Origin: Bacteroidaceae bacterium
Lineage (GTDB): Bacteria > Bacteroidota > Bacteroidia > Bacteroidales > Bacteroidaceae
Length of the DNA stretch: 64,000 nucleotides
Assembly: GCA_017458585.1 (NCBI GenBank)
Contig: JAFTAJ010000007.1
Coordinates: 39,719 to 103,718 of the forward strand
Direction: 5' to 3'
Below the pieces are notes generated by a model, which saw nothing but the letters and a program-made list of their open reading frames with translations, was not told where the DNA came from and searched no databases. Both the position numbers and the translations under genes were made by a program. Shown here piece after piece: positions 9,349 through 17,227 of the stretch; position 1 is the first letter of the stretch; each line of letters begins with the position of its first letter.

Positions 9349-10170
9349 TTAATGGTTAACGAATTTATTCATTTCGTTGGGTGTCATCTTGCGGCGTTGG
9401 GCGTAGTCCTCCGCTTGCTGTGCGTCGATGGGCCCTACGGCGAAGTAGCGGCTCTTGGGGTGAGCTATCATCAGTCCGCTCACCGAGGCGTGGGGCCTCA
9501 TGGCACCGTTCTCGGTCAGGGTGATGCCCATCTCGCTCATGCCTATCAGCTTGTCGAGCAGGAAGTTGAGGCTCTGGTCGGGCAGCGAGGGGTAGCCTAC
9601 TGCGGGGCGTATGCCGCTGTTTTTCTCTTGTATCATCTCGCTGATGGTCAGCTGCTCGTCGGCGGCGTAGCCCCAGATGGTGGTGCGCACCTCCTGGTGC
9701 AGTCGGCAGGCGGCTGCCTCGGCCAGTCGGTCGCAGAGCGTCTGTGCCATCATGTGCAGGTAGGCGTCGTGGCCCCATTTGGCGTCGGGGTCGTAGCCCA
9801 CCGTGGTGGCAAACACGCCCACCGTGTCTTGGGCGCCCTGCTCGCCCCACGGCTTGACGAAGTCCGCCAGGCATAGGTTGGGACCGCCGTCCACTGCGTG
9901 TTGCTGCCGCAGGCAGGGTAGGGTTGTGGTCTGCCCTCCAGCGGTGACTAGGACTATGTCGTCGCCCTGTGCCCCTGCGCTGAAGAGGCCTACGCGCCCC
10001 TTGGCTATCGGCTCACCGTTCTCCTCCAGCGTCTGCAACATCTGCATGCCCTCCTCCTTGAGAGCCTTCGCCTCGCCGGAGCGGGAGGGCACTGCCCATG
10101 TGTGGAAGAAGTATGCCCAGTCGATGTAGGGCAACAGCTCCGTGGCGGTATATCGTCGTTCAGTGACCAT
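9349..10170 (-). CDS. Stand-alone MetH reactivation domain protein
   Basis: This 273-residue protein matches only the C-terminal activation domain of cobalamin-dependent methionine synthase, which binds S-adenosylmethionine and remethylates inactive cob(II)alamin. Family marks: YIDWAYFFHTW at the N-terminus, LADFV, the DRLAEA...LHQEVR helix, the SAM-binding RPAVGYP at residues 188-194, and ASVSGLMIAHP. In E. coli this is the last third of MetH; a separate subunit is known in Thermotoga maritima. I chose the ATG at 10170, which overlaps the pyrC stop by 11 bp; an ATG at 10212 would force a 53-bp overlap. No homocysteine, folate or B12-binding domain is encoded next to it. Confidence 0.88.
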   Translation of the reverse strand: MVTERRYTATELLPYIDWAYFFHTWAVPSRSGEAKALKEEGMQMLQTLEENGEPIAKGRVGLFSAGAQGDDIVLVTAGGQTTTLPCLRQQHAVDGGPNLCLADFVKPWGEQGAQDTVGVFATTVGYDPDAKWGHDAYLHMMAQTLCDRLAEAAACRLHQEVRTTIWGYAADEQLTISEMIQEKNSGIRPAVGYPSLPDQSLNFLLDKLIGMSEMGITLTENGAMRPHASVSGLMIAHPKSRYFAVGPIDAQQAEDYAQRRKMTPNEMNKFVNH

Positions 10171-11485
10171 GACTGAAGAGTATCTGTTGTGCGGCCCTCT
10201 GTGTGTCGTCAATGCCGTGGGCGTGGTGGTATATCGTGATGCCGTTGCAGATGGTCTGTTCCACCTGCCATCGGGTCTGCCCTCCGACGTAGGGAGTCCA
10301 TCCGCACTTGCTTAGCACCTCGCTGTCGCTGATGGTGTGCGGCTCGTCCAGGTGGCGCACTATGGCCATGTCGGCCTTCATGCCCGGGCGCAGGAAGCCG
10401 CGCTTCTGCACCCCGAACAGCTTCGCGGGGTTGTGGCACATCAGCCCTGCCACGCGCTCAATGCTCAGCCATCCCTCGTCGGCCAGCTGCAGCATCATGA
10501 CCAGTGAGAACTGCACCGACGGCATGCCCGAGGCGGCCTTCAGTGCGCCGCCCTCCTTGTCGGCCGGCAGGTGAGGGGCGTGGTCGGTGGCCACGCTGTA
10601 TATCCTTCCGTCGGCCAGAGCCTGGCGCAGAGCCAGCCTGTCGGCCTCCGTCTTAATGGCGGGGTTGCACTTTATGCGAGCGCCCAGTCGGGCGTAGTCC
10701 TTGTCGCAGAAGGTGAGGTAGCTCACGCATGTCTCGGCCTTCACGTTGCCGCGCGACAGGGAGATAAGTGGTATCTCCTTTCCCGTCGAAACGTGGGCCA
10801 CCAGCAGCTGCGTGCCGTGCCTCTCGGCCAGTGCTATGGCCTTGCGTGTGGAGCTGAGGCACACCTCCTCGTCGCGGATGACGGAGTGGTATTCCACTCC
10901 CACACTCTCACCCTCACACTCACTTCTCACCCTTTCTGCGTTGCGCTCTATCAGTGCCGAGTCCTCGCAGTGTGCCACTATTGGCAGATGACGCTCAGCC
11001 GCCAGGGCGAAGATGCCGTCAAGCGTTTCGTCGTCATCCACCAGCATGTTGCCCGTCGAGGCACCCATAAACAGCTTGATGCCGGGCACCGATGCGGTGT
11101 CGATGGCTTGCAGCTCAGGGGCATTGTCGTTGGTGGCGCCGATGAAGCATCCGTAGTTGACGATGCTCTTCTCTGCCGCCAGCGCCAGCTTGTCATGCAG
11201 AGCCTCTATCGTTGTTGTCTGCGGTGTCGTGTTGGGCATGTCAAAGAATGAGGTCACTCCGCCAGCTGCTGCCGCGCGGCTCTCGCTGGCCATGTCGCCC
11301 TTGTGCGTCATTCCTGGCTCGCGCAGGTGTACGTGCTCGTCAATCACCCCGGGCAGGATGAAAGGCTCGCCCTCCATGGGAGCCTCGCGCGTCACCGCCA
11401 CCTCCACGATAGAGTCGCCCTCTGTCGTTACGGAGCCGTAGCGCACGCGCCCCTCGTTGACAATATTTCCGGTGAAAGACCTCAA
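10160..11485 (-). CDS. pyrC: Dihydroorotase (class I type)
   Basis: Closes carbamoyl-aspartate to dihydroorotate in pyrimidine synthesis. The protein has 441 residues and the metal-binding HVHLREPG motif (His51, His53), followed by GGVTSFFDMPNT, the HCED metal-ligand block and the catalytic-aspartate motif ATDHAPH. This makes it the class I amidohydrolase type used by Bacteroidetes rather than the short E. coli type. A glycosyltransferase gene precedes it by 27 bp filled with TTCAATCC-like repeats. The reactivation-domain gene overlaps its 3' end. It is probably transcribed from the -7 box at 12339. Confidence 0.94.
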   Translation of the reverse strand: MRSFTGNIVNEGRVRYGSVTTEGDSIVEVAVTREAPMEGEPFILPGVIDEHVHLREPGMTHKGDMASESRAAAAGGVTSFFDMPNTTPQTTTIEALHDKLALAAEKSIVNYGCFIGATNDNAPELQAIDTASVPGIKLFMGASTGNMLVDDDETLDGIFALAAERHLPIVAHCEDSALIERNAERVRSECEGESVGVEYHSVIRDEEVCLSSTRKAIALAERHGTQLLVAHVSTGKEIPLISLSRGNVKAETCVSYLTFCDKDYARLGARIKCNPAIKTEADRLALRQALADGRIYSVATDHAPHLPADKEGGALKAASGMPSVQFSLVMMLQLADEGWLSIERVAGLMCHNPAKLFGVQKRGFLRPGMKADMAIVRHLDEPHTISDSEVLSKCGWTPYVGGQTRWQVEQTICNGITIYHHAHGIDDTQRAAQQILFSHGH

Positions 11486-11530
11486 TTTTCAATCCTTCAA
11501 TTTTTTAATCCTTCAATCCTTCAATTTTTC
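11484..11530 (-). repeat. TTCAATCC-type tandem array before pyrC
   Basis: Six units of TTCAATCC / TTCAATTTT occupy the 27-bp gap between the glycosyltransferase stop and the pyrC start and spill into both gene ends. A related array (TTCAATCTT units) lies upstream of the glycosyltransferase at about 12282-12316. Confidence 0.75.
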
Positions 11531-12274
11531 ACTTCTCCTCTTAAACTTCCCCCTGATGCTGTCCCACTTCAGGCGGATGACGCCAAACATGGCCTCGCCG
11601 AAGATGCCGCCGCTCATCTTGCTGGTGCCCAGCTGACGGTTGACGAACACCACCGACACCTCCTTAATCTTGAAGCCCAGCTTATAGGCCGTGAACTTCA
11701 TCTCAATCTGGAAGGCGTAGCCCTTGAAGCGTATCTTGTCGAGGTCGATGGCCTCCAGCACCTCGCGGCGGTAGCATTTGAAGCCCGCCGTGGTGTCGTG
11801 AATCTTCATACCCGTGATCAGTCGCACATACTTGCTGGCGAAGTAGCTCATCAGCACGCGCCCCATGGGCCAGTTCACCACGTTGACGCCGCTCACGTAG
11901 CGGCTGCCGATGGCCAGGTCGTAACCCTCGTCGTTGCAGGCGGCGTAGAGGCGGGGCACGTCGGCGGGGCTGTGGCTGAAGTCAGCGTCCATCTCAAAGA
12001 CATACCTGTACTGCGGCCGCTCCAGCGCCCATTTGAAGCCCGCTATGTAGGCTGTGCCGAGCCCCAGCTTGCCGCTGCGCTCTATCAGGTGCAGGTGCCC
12101 TTGGAAGGGGGGCACGCCCTGCATCTCCTTAACTATGTCGGCGGTGCCGTCGGGCGAGCCATCGTCGATGATGAGGATGTCATACGAGCCCTCCAACTCA
12201 AACACCGCGGTGATGATGTTGCGGATATTCTCCTGCTCGTTGTACGTGGGGATGATGATAATACTGTCAGCCAT
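11513..12274 (-). CDS. Polyprenyl-phosphate (dolichol-P-mannose-type) glycosyltransferase, GT2
   Basis: A protein of 253 residues with the GT-A fold of family 2. The N-terminal PTYNEQENI and IIDDGSPDGTAD motifs are those of dolichol-phosphate-mannose synthases; the DADFSHSP block holds the metal-binding Asp-x-Asp and IGSRYVSG follows. It probably transfers a hexose from a nucleotide sugar to polyprenyl phosphate on the inner face of the membrane, giving a donor for glycan or protein glycosylation; there is no C-terminal membrane domain. It is the first gene of the pyrC run. Confidence 0.9.
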   Translation of the reverse strand: MADSIIIIPTYNEQENIRNIITAVFELEGSYDILIIDDGSPDGTADIVKEMQGVPPFQGHLHLIERSGKLGLGTAYIAGFKWALERPQYRYVFEMDADFSHSPADVPRLYAACNDEGYDLAIGSRYVSGVNVVNWPMGRVLMSYFASKYVRLITGMKIHDTTAGFKCYRREVLEAIDLDKIRFKGYAFQIEMKFTAYKLGFKIKEVSVVFVNRQLGTSKMSGGIFGEAMFGVIRLKWDSIRGKFKRRSEKLKD

Positions 12275-12338
12275 GTGAGAACTTCAATTTTTCAATCTTT
12301 CAATATTTCAATCTTAAAAGAGTCTTTACTTTTAACTG

Positions 12339-12346
12339 CAAAGATA
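12339..12346 (-). promoter_or_regulatory. -7 box TATCTTTG for the glycosyltransferase-pyrC run
   Basis: On the minus strand TATCTTTG fits TAnnTTTG and is 64 nt upstream of the ATG at 12274. A TTTG lies 11 nt upstream instead of the usual 19. Confidence 0.6.
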
Positions 12347-12422
12347 CACTCTTTTTTCAAAAGAGAGGGTCTTTTCAACCTTTTTTAATATAAATCACTC
12401 AACTTTGGAGGGAGGCTTTACT

Positions 12423-12859
12423 AAAATTTGACGATTCAACGATTTGACGCGTCAAATTTGCAACGCTACCTGCGTTCGCATATTTTCTTAATACGCGGGT
12501 AAATTTATTAAACGCGATGTCATTGAAACGAAACCTTAACTCCCAGAAAATAAGTCCGTTCGCGTTTAGACAAAGTCCGAAGTGCGAGCTCGCACTTTGG
12601 GCTTTGTTGAAATCATTTCAGGGCAAAATCGGATTAAGTACTTGACGTTTTGACGTCAAAACGCGTCAAATATTTTTTATATCTGTTTTTTTTTGCATAA
12701 GAATTGCATAAGTTGCTGATTATTAGCGTTTATTTTTTGAACAAAATTATTTCTATATATAAATAATATATATATAAATAATTCATATAAGAAAGCTATC
12801 GCGAGGGGGAGATGCCCTTCCCCATAATTTGACGTCAAATCGTTGAATCGTCAAATTTT
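12423..12859. repeat. Non-coding block bounded by 27-bp perfect inverted repeats
   Basis: Bases 12423-12449 and 12833-12859 are exact reverse complements (27 bp). Each arm adjoins a palindrome: ATTTGACGCGTCAAAT at 12442-12457 and ATTTGACGTCAAAT at 12827-12840. A third, CGTTTTGACGTCAAAACG, lies mid-block at 12646-12663. A separate hairpin AAGTGCGAGCTCGCACTT is at 12580-12597, and 12700-12790 is very AT-rich. No gene is seen. The block fills the 613-bp gap between glnA and the glycosyltransferase gene. It could be a non-autonomous mobile element or a set of operator sites; no target-site duplication is evident. Confidence 0.75.
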
Positions 12860-12887
12860 TTTGACGGATTAGCTCTTCTGGGTGAGT

Positions 12888-14405
12888 TTATCCGCAATGG
12901 AAGAACTTTTCCACGAGCTGCCGTATTGCTTCGGGGTTGTTGTCGACATCCTGGCGCAGCGTGGCGTCGTCATAGGCTCGTAGCTGGGCGATGATGCCGT
13001 CTATCACGGCTGGCGAGAATACTCCGCGCCCCTCAAAGACTGCGCGCTGGCGTTGCAGGCAATCGGCAGAGGCTACGCAGCTGTCGGGCAGTTGGTCCAA
13101 GGCGGCCAGACGGTCGGCATGCTCAGCAGAGTGGATATTGACGTTCACATAGGTGCGGTCAGCCAGGGCGAGGGCGTTGTCCATCTCAAAACCATGACGG
13201 CATGCCACACACAGTCCCGCCAGTAGCTGGTAGAGGTCTGCACTGCCGTCCGGCGAACGCATCTCCACGGTCTGCTTCTGGGAGGTGAGTGTTTCGAGGC
13301 TAGGGGTGTGGGTCTGTTCCAGAGGGTTCGCCACGGCGGCCATATCCACACCGGCTGCCCACCCGAGGGGCACGCGCACCAATACGGAGCGGTTGTGATC
13401 GCCCCAGCATACGTTGGTCGGTGCTTCCTGGTGAGGCACGAGGCGGAAGTAGCTGATGGGGTTTTTGTTGCCAAAGGCTGTGATGGCCGGTGCCACGTCC
13501 ATCATGCCGGCTATCATGCGGCGGGCGCTCTCGCTGAGCGCACCATCTGCCAGCATCTGGTTGTGACCGTCTTTCATGATTCGCATGTGGATATGCAGTC
13601 CCGAGCCGGCCTTGCCAGTGGTTATCTTGGGTGCGAAGGTGACATCGTAGCCCAGCTGATAGCCTAGATTGCGTATCATCCACTTGGCTATCATCAACTG
13701 GTCGGCTGCCTGCTCTACGGGTGCGGGCAGGAATTCTATCTCGTTCTGTTCGTAGTTCTTACCGTTGAGCGAGAAGTTGCCCACCTCGGAGTGGCCGTAC
13801 TTGATTTGTCCGCCCGCCTGGGCGATATAGTGCATGCAGCATGTGCGGAAGTCGTTGGCCTTGGCGTAGGGGGCCGATTCATGGTAGCCTCGCTGGTCCT
13901 GAGCCGGAAAGACACCCTCGTCATCGCTGATGACGTAATACTCCAACTCACCCATGGCCTGAAACTCCATGTCTGTGACATCGCGGAAGGCCTGTGCTGC
14001 CTTTCTCAGGGTGTATTCGGGCGACGACTCCAGCGGATGGCCGTCTTTGTCGAAGTAGGAGCACAAGAGCGCCACGGTGGGATTTTCGGCAAAGGGGTCG
14101 AGGAATGCGGTGCGGTAGCGGGGTATGACGTAGAGGTCGCTGGAGCCGGCCTGTATGAAGGGGAAGAGGCTGCTGCCATCGACGCGCTCACCGAGGGTGA
14201 GTATGTTGTCGAGATAACTGAGGTCATTGATGACGAAGTTGAGTGTCTTCAGTCTGCCATCGCCCGCAGGATACATGAAGTTGACCATGCGGATGTCGTT
14301 TTTCACAATGTAGTCGATAATGTCTGCCTTGGTGAAATCGGCAGAGGGCTTCCCCAAAAATGCTACTATGGGGTTGGCATTGAGTGTGAGGTAATCGTTA
14401 TTCAT
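12888..14405 (-). CDS. glnA: Glutamine synthetase (about 500-aa GSI-like type)
   Basis: Makes glutamine from glutamate, ammonia and ATP in the cytosol. The protein has 505 residues, a beta-grasp N-terminal region (MYPAGDGRLK) and a catalytic domain with the metal-ligand GELEYYV, the ATP-site KITTGKAGSGLHIHM, and NPISYFRLVPHQEAP. The C-terminal region where enterobacterial GSI has its adenylylated tyrosine (NLYDLPPE) reads GSADLYQLLAG, so control by adenylylation is unlikely. It is monocistronic with its own -7 box at 14427-14434. Bacteroidetes often also have the larger GSIII, not seen here. Confidence 0.92.
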   Translation of the reverse strand: MNNDYLTLNANPIVAFLGKPSADFTKADIIDYIVKNDIRMVNFMYPAGDGRLKTLNFVINDLSYLDNILTLGERVDGSSLFPFIQAGSSDLYVIPRYRTAFLDPFAENPTVALLCSYFDKDGHPLESSPEYTLRKAAQAFRDVTDMEFQAMGELEYYVISDDEGVFPAQDQRGYHESAPYAKANDFRTCCMHYIAQAGGQIKYGHSEVGNFSLNGKNYEQNEIEFLPAPVEQAADQLMIAKWMIRNLGYQLGYDVTFAPKITTGKAGSGLHIHMRIMKDGHNQMLADGALSESARRMIAGMMDVAPAITAFGNKNPISYFRLVPHQEAPTNVCWGDHNRSVLVRVPLGWAAGVDMAAVANPLEQTHTPSLETLTSQKQTVEMRSPDGSADLYQLLAGLCVACRHGFEMDNALALADRTYVNVNIHSAEHADRLAALDQLPDSCVASADCLQRQRAVFEGRGVFSPAVIDGIIAQLRAYDDATLRQDVDNNPEAIRQLVEKFFHCG

Positions 14406-14426
14406 ATCATGGATTTTTTGCGGTTA

Positions 14427-14434
14427 CAAATTTA
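14427..14434 (-). promoter_or_regulatory. -7 box TAAATTTG for glnA
   Basis: On the minus strand TAAATTTG lies 22 nt before the glnA ATG. A TTTG (14447-14450) is exactly 12 nt upstream of it; no TTTG occurs at the standard 19 nt. Confidence 0.65.
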
Positions 14435-14563
14435 GAGATTTTTCCGCAAAACTATTTTTGTTTGTACATAAAATTGCGCTATGGTTCGATTTTTTCGGCT
14501 GGAGAAAATGAATTTCGCCGATTGTGCATCAAAAGAAGGGGGATTGTAGAATTACGCAAAGAG

Positions 14564-14595
14564 AAATCCCCGCAGTCTTTGTGCTGCGGGGATTT
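14564..14595 (-). terminator. Terminator of the tRNA-His gene
   Basis: A 12-bp stem AAATCCCCGCAG (14564-14575) with CTGCGGGGATTT (14584-14595) around an 8-nt loop lies 6 nt downstream of the tRNA 3' end. Confidence 0.85.
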
Positions 14596-14600
14596 TCTGT

Positions 14601-14678
14601 TGGGGTGCCTAGTCGGACTCGAACCGACGACATTCAGAACCACAATCTGACGCTCTAACCAACTGAACTATAGGCACC
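14601..14678 (-). tRNA. tRNA-His (anticodon GTG)
   Basis: On the minus strand the cloverleaf begins with the extra G(-1) then GTGCCTA, which pairs with TAGGCAC. The anticodon stem-loop reads CAGATT-GTG-GTTCTG, the T arm contains GGTTCGAGTCC, and CCA is encoded at 14603-14601. The discriminator is C, pairing with G(-1), the identity element for HisRS. It has its own promoter and terminator. Confidence 0.96.
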
Positions 14679-14684
14679 ATGTTG

Positions 14685-14715
14685 GACCCCCTCTTATCCC
14701 CCTCTAGGGGGAAGA
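14685..14715. repeat. GC-rich palindromic element (intergenic copy, tRNA-His 5' side)
   Basis: The palindrome TCCCCCTCTAGGGGGA (14697-14712) with flanking GACCCCCTCTTA sequence. The same context recurs at 32816 and 55206. It sits between the tRNA-His promoter and the mature tRNA, so it is transcribed in the pre-tRNA leader. Confidence 0.8.
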
Positions 14716-14743
14716 TTAGACATAGGGTCTATTTTTCGGGGTG

Positions 14744-14774
14744 CAAAATTACGTGTTTTTTCGTAAGCTGCAAA
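14744..14774 (-). promoter_or_regulatory. Full -33/-7 promoter of tRNA-His
   Basis: Minus strand: TTTG at 14774-14771, 19 bp spacer, TAATTTTG at 14751-14744. This is an exact match to the Bacteroidetes consensus TTTG-N19-TAnnTTTG. Confidence 0.85.
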
Positions 14775-14779
14775 GAAAA

Positions 14780-15655
14780 TCAAAAGATTTTTTTCTGCGA
14801 GGCCAGCAATGTGTTGCTCATCAGGGTGCAGATGGTCATGGGACCTACGCCGCCCGGCACGGGGGTGATATATGAACAGTGGGGCGCTACCTCGTCGAAC
14901 TTGACATCGCCGCAGAGGCGGAAGCCTTTCTTGCGCGTGGGATCGGGCACGCGCGTAGTACCTACATCTATTATTACTGCGCCCTCCTTCACCATGTCGG
15001 CGGTGACGAACTCGGGCTGCCCGATGGCGGCGATGATGATGTCGGCCTGACGGCACTCGTCCTTGAGAGTGACGGAGCGGCTGTGGCACACGGTGACGGT
15101 GGCGTCGCCATACTGCTTCTGCATCATGAGCTGCGCCATGGGCTTGCCCACGATATTGCTGCGACCGAGGATGACGCACTTCTTGCCCGAGGTGGGTATC
15201 TCATAGCGCTTGAGCAGCTCAAGGATGCCCTTGGGCGTGGCGGAGATGAAGCAGGGCAGGCCGATGGCCATGCGCCCCACATTGATGGGGTGGAAACCGT
15301 CCACGTCCTTGCGGTAGTCGATGGCCTCGATGACTTTCTGCTCGTCGATATGGCGCGGCAGGGGCAGCTGCACGATGAAGCCGTCGATGTCGGCGTCGTT
15401 GTTGAGCTTGTCAACCTCGTGGAGGAGCTGCTCCTCGGTGATGTCGTCCTCAAAGCGCAGCAGGGTGGAGGTGAAGCCGCACTCCTTGCATGCGAGCACT
15501 TTGTTGGCTACATAGGTCTCGCTGCCGCCGTCGTGGCCAACGAGGATGGCGGCCAAGTGGGGGCGCTTGCCGCCGCGGGCCACGATGTCGGCCACTTGCT
15601 CAGCTATCTCGGCCTTGATGGTGGCGGCTGTCTGTTTTCCGTCGATAAGTATCAT
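14780..15655 (-). CDS. folD: Methylenetetrahydrofolate dehydrogenase / cyclohydrolase FolD
   Basis: A bifunctional one-carbon enzyme that interconverts 5,10-methylene-, methenyl- and 10-formyl-tetrahydrofolate with NADP. It has 291 residues. The catalytic YVANK motif (Tyr48, Lys52) is present, followed by the QLPLPRHI block, the DGFHP substrate loop, the nucleotide-binding GRSNIVGKP and the C-terminal signature [10 protein letters not shown]. It lies 32 bp downstream of ffh on the same strand with no promoter-like sequence between them, so it is probably co-transcribed. Confidence 0.96.
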   Translation of the reverse strand: MILIDGKQTAATIKAEIAEQVADIVARGGKRPHLAAILVGHDGGSETYVANKVLACKECGFTSTLLRFEDDITEEQLLHEVDKLNNDADIDGFIVQLPLPRHIDEQKVIEAIDYRKDVDGFHPINVGRMAIGLPCFISATPKGILELLKRYEIPTSGKKCVILGRSNIVGKPMAQLMMQKQYGDATVTVCHSRSVTLKDECRQADIIIAAIGQPEFVTADMVKEGAVIIDVGTTRVPDPTRKKGFRLCGDVKFDEVAPHCSYITPVPGGVGPMTICTLMSNTLLASQKKIF

Positions 15656-15687
15656 TGAAATTTACAATTTTACGATTTACTAGTTAT

Positions 15688-17031
15688 TTACGCTTTTCCC
15701 ATATTCCGCATGGCGGCGAGGCCTTTCATCTTGCTGCCGAAGCCCGGGGCGTTGACCATGCGCATCATCTTGCGGGTCTGGTCAAACTGCTTGAGCATCT
15801 TGTTGACTTCCTGCAGGGTGTTGCCGGAGCCGCGTGCTATGCGGGCACGGCGGCTGGAGTCTATCTTGTCTGGGTTGGCTCGCTCGAAGGGTGTCATGGA
15901 GCCGATGATGGCTTCTATCTGCTTGAAGGCGTCGTTGTCGATATCGACATCCTTGAGGGCCTTGCCCACACCGGGTATCATGGCGGCGAGGTCCTTGATG
16001 TTGCCCATCTTCTTGATCTGGCGTATCTGGGAGAGGAAGTCGTTGAAGTCGAACTTGTTTTGCGCGAGCTTCTTGCTTATCTTGCGAGCCTCCTGCTCGT
16101 CGTACACCTGCTGGGCACGCTCCACCAGCGACACGACATCGCCCATGCCGAGGATGCGGTTGGCCATGCGGTCGGGGTGGAAGACATCGAAGGCGTCCAT
16201 CTTCTCGCCCGTACCGATAAACTTGATGGGCTTGCCCACCACGCTGCGGATGGACACGGCGGCGCCACCGCGTGTGTCGCCGTCGAGCTTGGTCATCACG
16301 ATGCCGGTGTAGTCGAGGCGCTCGTTAAACTCGCGGGCGGTGTTGACGGCATCCTGTCCGGTCATGGAGTCAACGACGAAGAGTGTCTCGTCGGGAGTGA
16401 CGGCCTGCTTGATGGCGGCTATCTCCTGCATCATCTGCTCGTCGATGGCCAGACGGCCGGCGGTGTCGATGATGACGAGGTTGTACTCCTCTTGCTTGGC
16501 ATGGCGCACGGCGTTGCGGGCTATAGCGACGGGGTCGTTGTTGCCGGGCTCGGTATAGACGGGCACTCCTATCTGCTCACCGACCACCTGCAGTTGATTG
16601 ATGGCTGCGGGACGATAAACATCGCAGGCCACCAGCAGGGGCTTCTTGCCGAGCTTGGTCTTCTGCCAATTGGCGAGCTTGCCGGAGAAGGTGGTCTTGC
16701 CGGAGCCTTGCAGGCCCGACATAAGTATTATGCTCGGGCGCGAGTGGAGCTGCAGCTCGGAGGTCTCGCTGCCCATGAGGGTGATGAGCTCGTCGTGGAC
16801 TATCTTGATGAGCAGCTCGCCGGGACGGACGGCGGTGAGCACGTTCTGACCCATAACCTTTTGTTTAACTTCGTCGGTAAACTGCTTGGCTACCTTATAG
16901 TTAACGTCGGCATCGGAGAGGGCTTTGCGTATCTCCTTGACGGTCTCGGCAACGTTGATTTCAGTGATGCGGCCTTGGCCCTTGAGTACCTTGAACGAGC
17001 GTTCGAGTTTTTCGCTTAGATTTTCAAACAT
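15688..17031 (-). CDS. ffh: Signal recognition particle GTPase Ffh
   Basis: Binds signal peptides and SRP RNA and targets membrane proteins to the translocon. The protein has 447 residues: N domain (1-90), G domain with P-loop GLQGSGKTT at 106-114, DVYRPAA, DTAGRL and TKLDGD, and a C-terminal M domain rich in methionine (GSGNTLQEVNKMLKQF, MMRMV). An in-frame extension to 17109 is non-conserved; the ATG at 17031 gives the canonical MFENLSEKLE start. A -7 box, TAACTTCG, is 31 nt upstream. Confidence 0.97.
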   Translation of the reverse strand: MFENLSEKLERSFKVLKGQGRITEINVAETVKEIRKALSDADVNYKVAKQFTDEVKQKVMGQNVLTAVRPGELLIKIVHDELITLMGSETSELQLHSRPSIILMSGLQGSGKTTFSGKLANWQKTKLGKKPLLVACDVYRPAAINQLQVVGEQIGVPVYTEPGNNDPVAIARNAVRHAKQEEYNLVIIDTAGRLAIDEQMMQEIAAIKQAVTPDETLFVVDSMTGQDAVNTAREFNERLDYTGIVMTKLDGDTRGGAAVSIRSVVGKPIKFIGTGEKMDAFDVFHPDRMANRILGMGDVVSLVERAQQVYDEQEARKISKKLAQNKFDFNDFLSQIRQIKKMGNIKDLAAMIPGVGKALKDVDIDNDAFKQIEAIIGSMTPFERANPDKIDSSRRARIARGSGNTLQEVNKMLKQFDQTRKMMRMVNAPGFGSKMKGLAAMRNMGKA

Positions 17032-17061
17032 GTTTTTTAAAGTAGTTATCGCTTGGCGGCG

Positions 17062-17069
17062 CGAAGTTA
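17062..17069 (-). promoter_or_regulatory. -7 box TAACTTCG for ffh-folD
   Basis: Minus-strand TAACTTCG, one base from TAnnTTTG, 31 nt before the ffh ATG. The same TTCG variant occurs upstream of the RND operon, the OPT gene and the DUF5686 gene. Confidence 0.5.
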
Positions 17070-17227
17070 GCAAAAAAAAATGAATTAGCCTGCTTGTTAG
17101 GGAGGGCAAAAAACTTTTTCGGCTTATATATGTTTGAGTGTCAGCGACATTTAATGTTTTTTGATACTTGTAAACAATAAATAACGAATAAGGGAGTTAT
17201 TATTAAAAATAATACGCGACAGGAGAT

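Noticed and set aside
12700..12790. Replication-origin-like AT-rich tract
   Set aside because: No DnaA boxes (TTATCCACA type) are seen and no dnaA/dnaN genes are near.
14462..14650. 62-codon plus-strand frame overlapping tRNA-His
   Set aside because: It covers the terminator and the tRNA; no similarity to a protein.
15655..17019. 454-codon plus-strand frame opposite ffh
   Set aside because: Antisense of Ffh codons; Gly/His/Leu-rich with no recognisable motif.
17032..17109. 26-residue N-terminal extension of Ffh
   Set aside because: It lies upstream of the canonical MFENLSEKLE start and runs over the -7 box at 17062.
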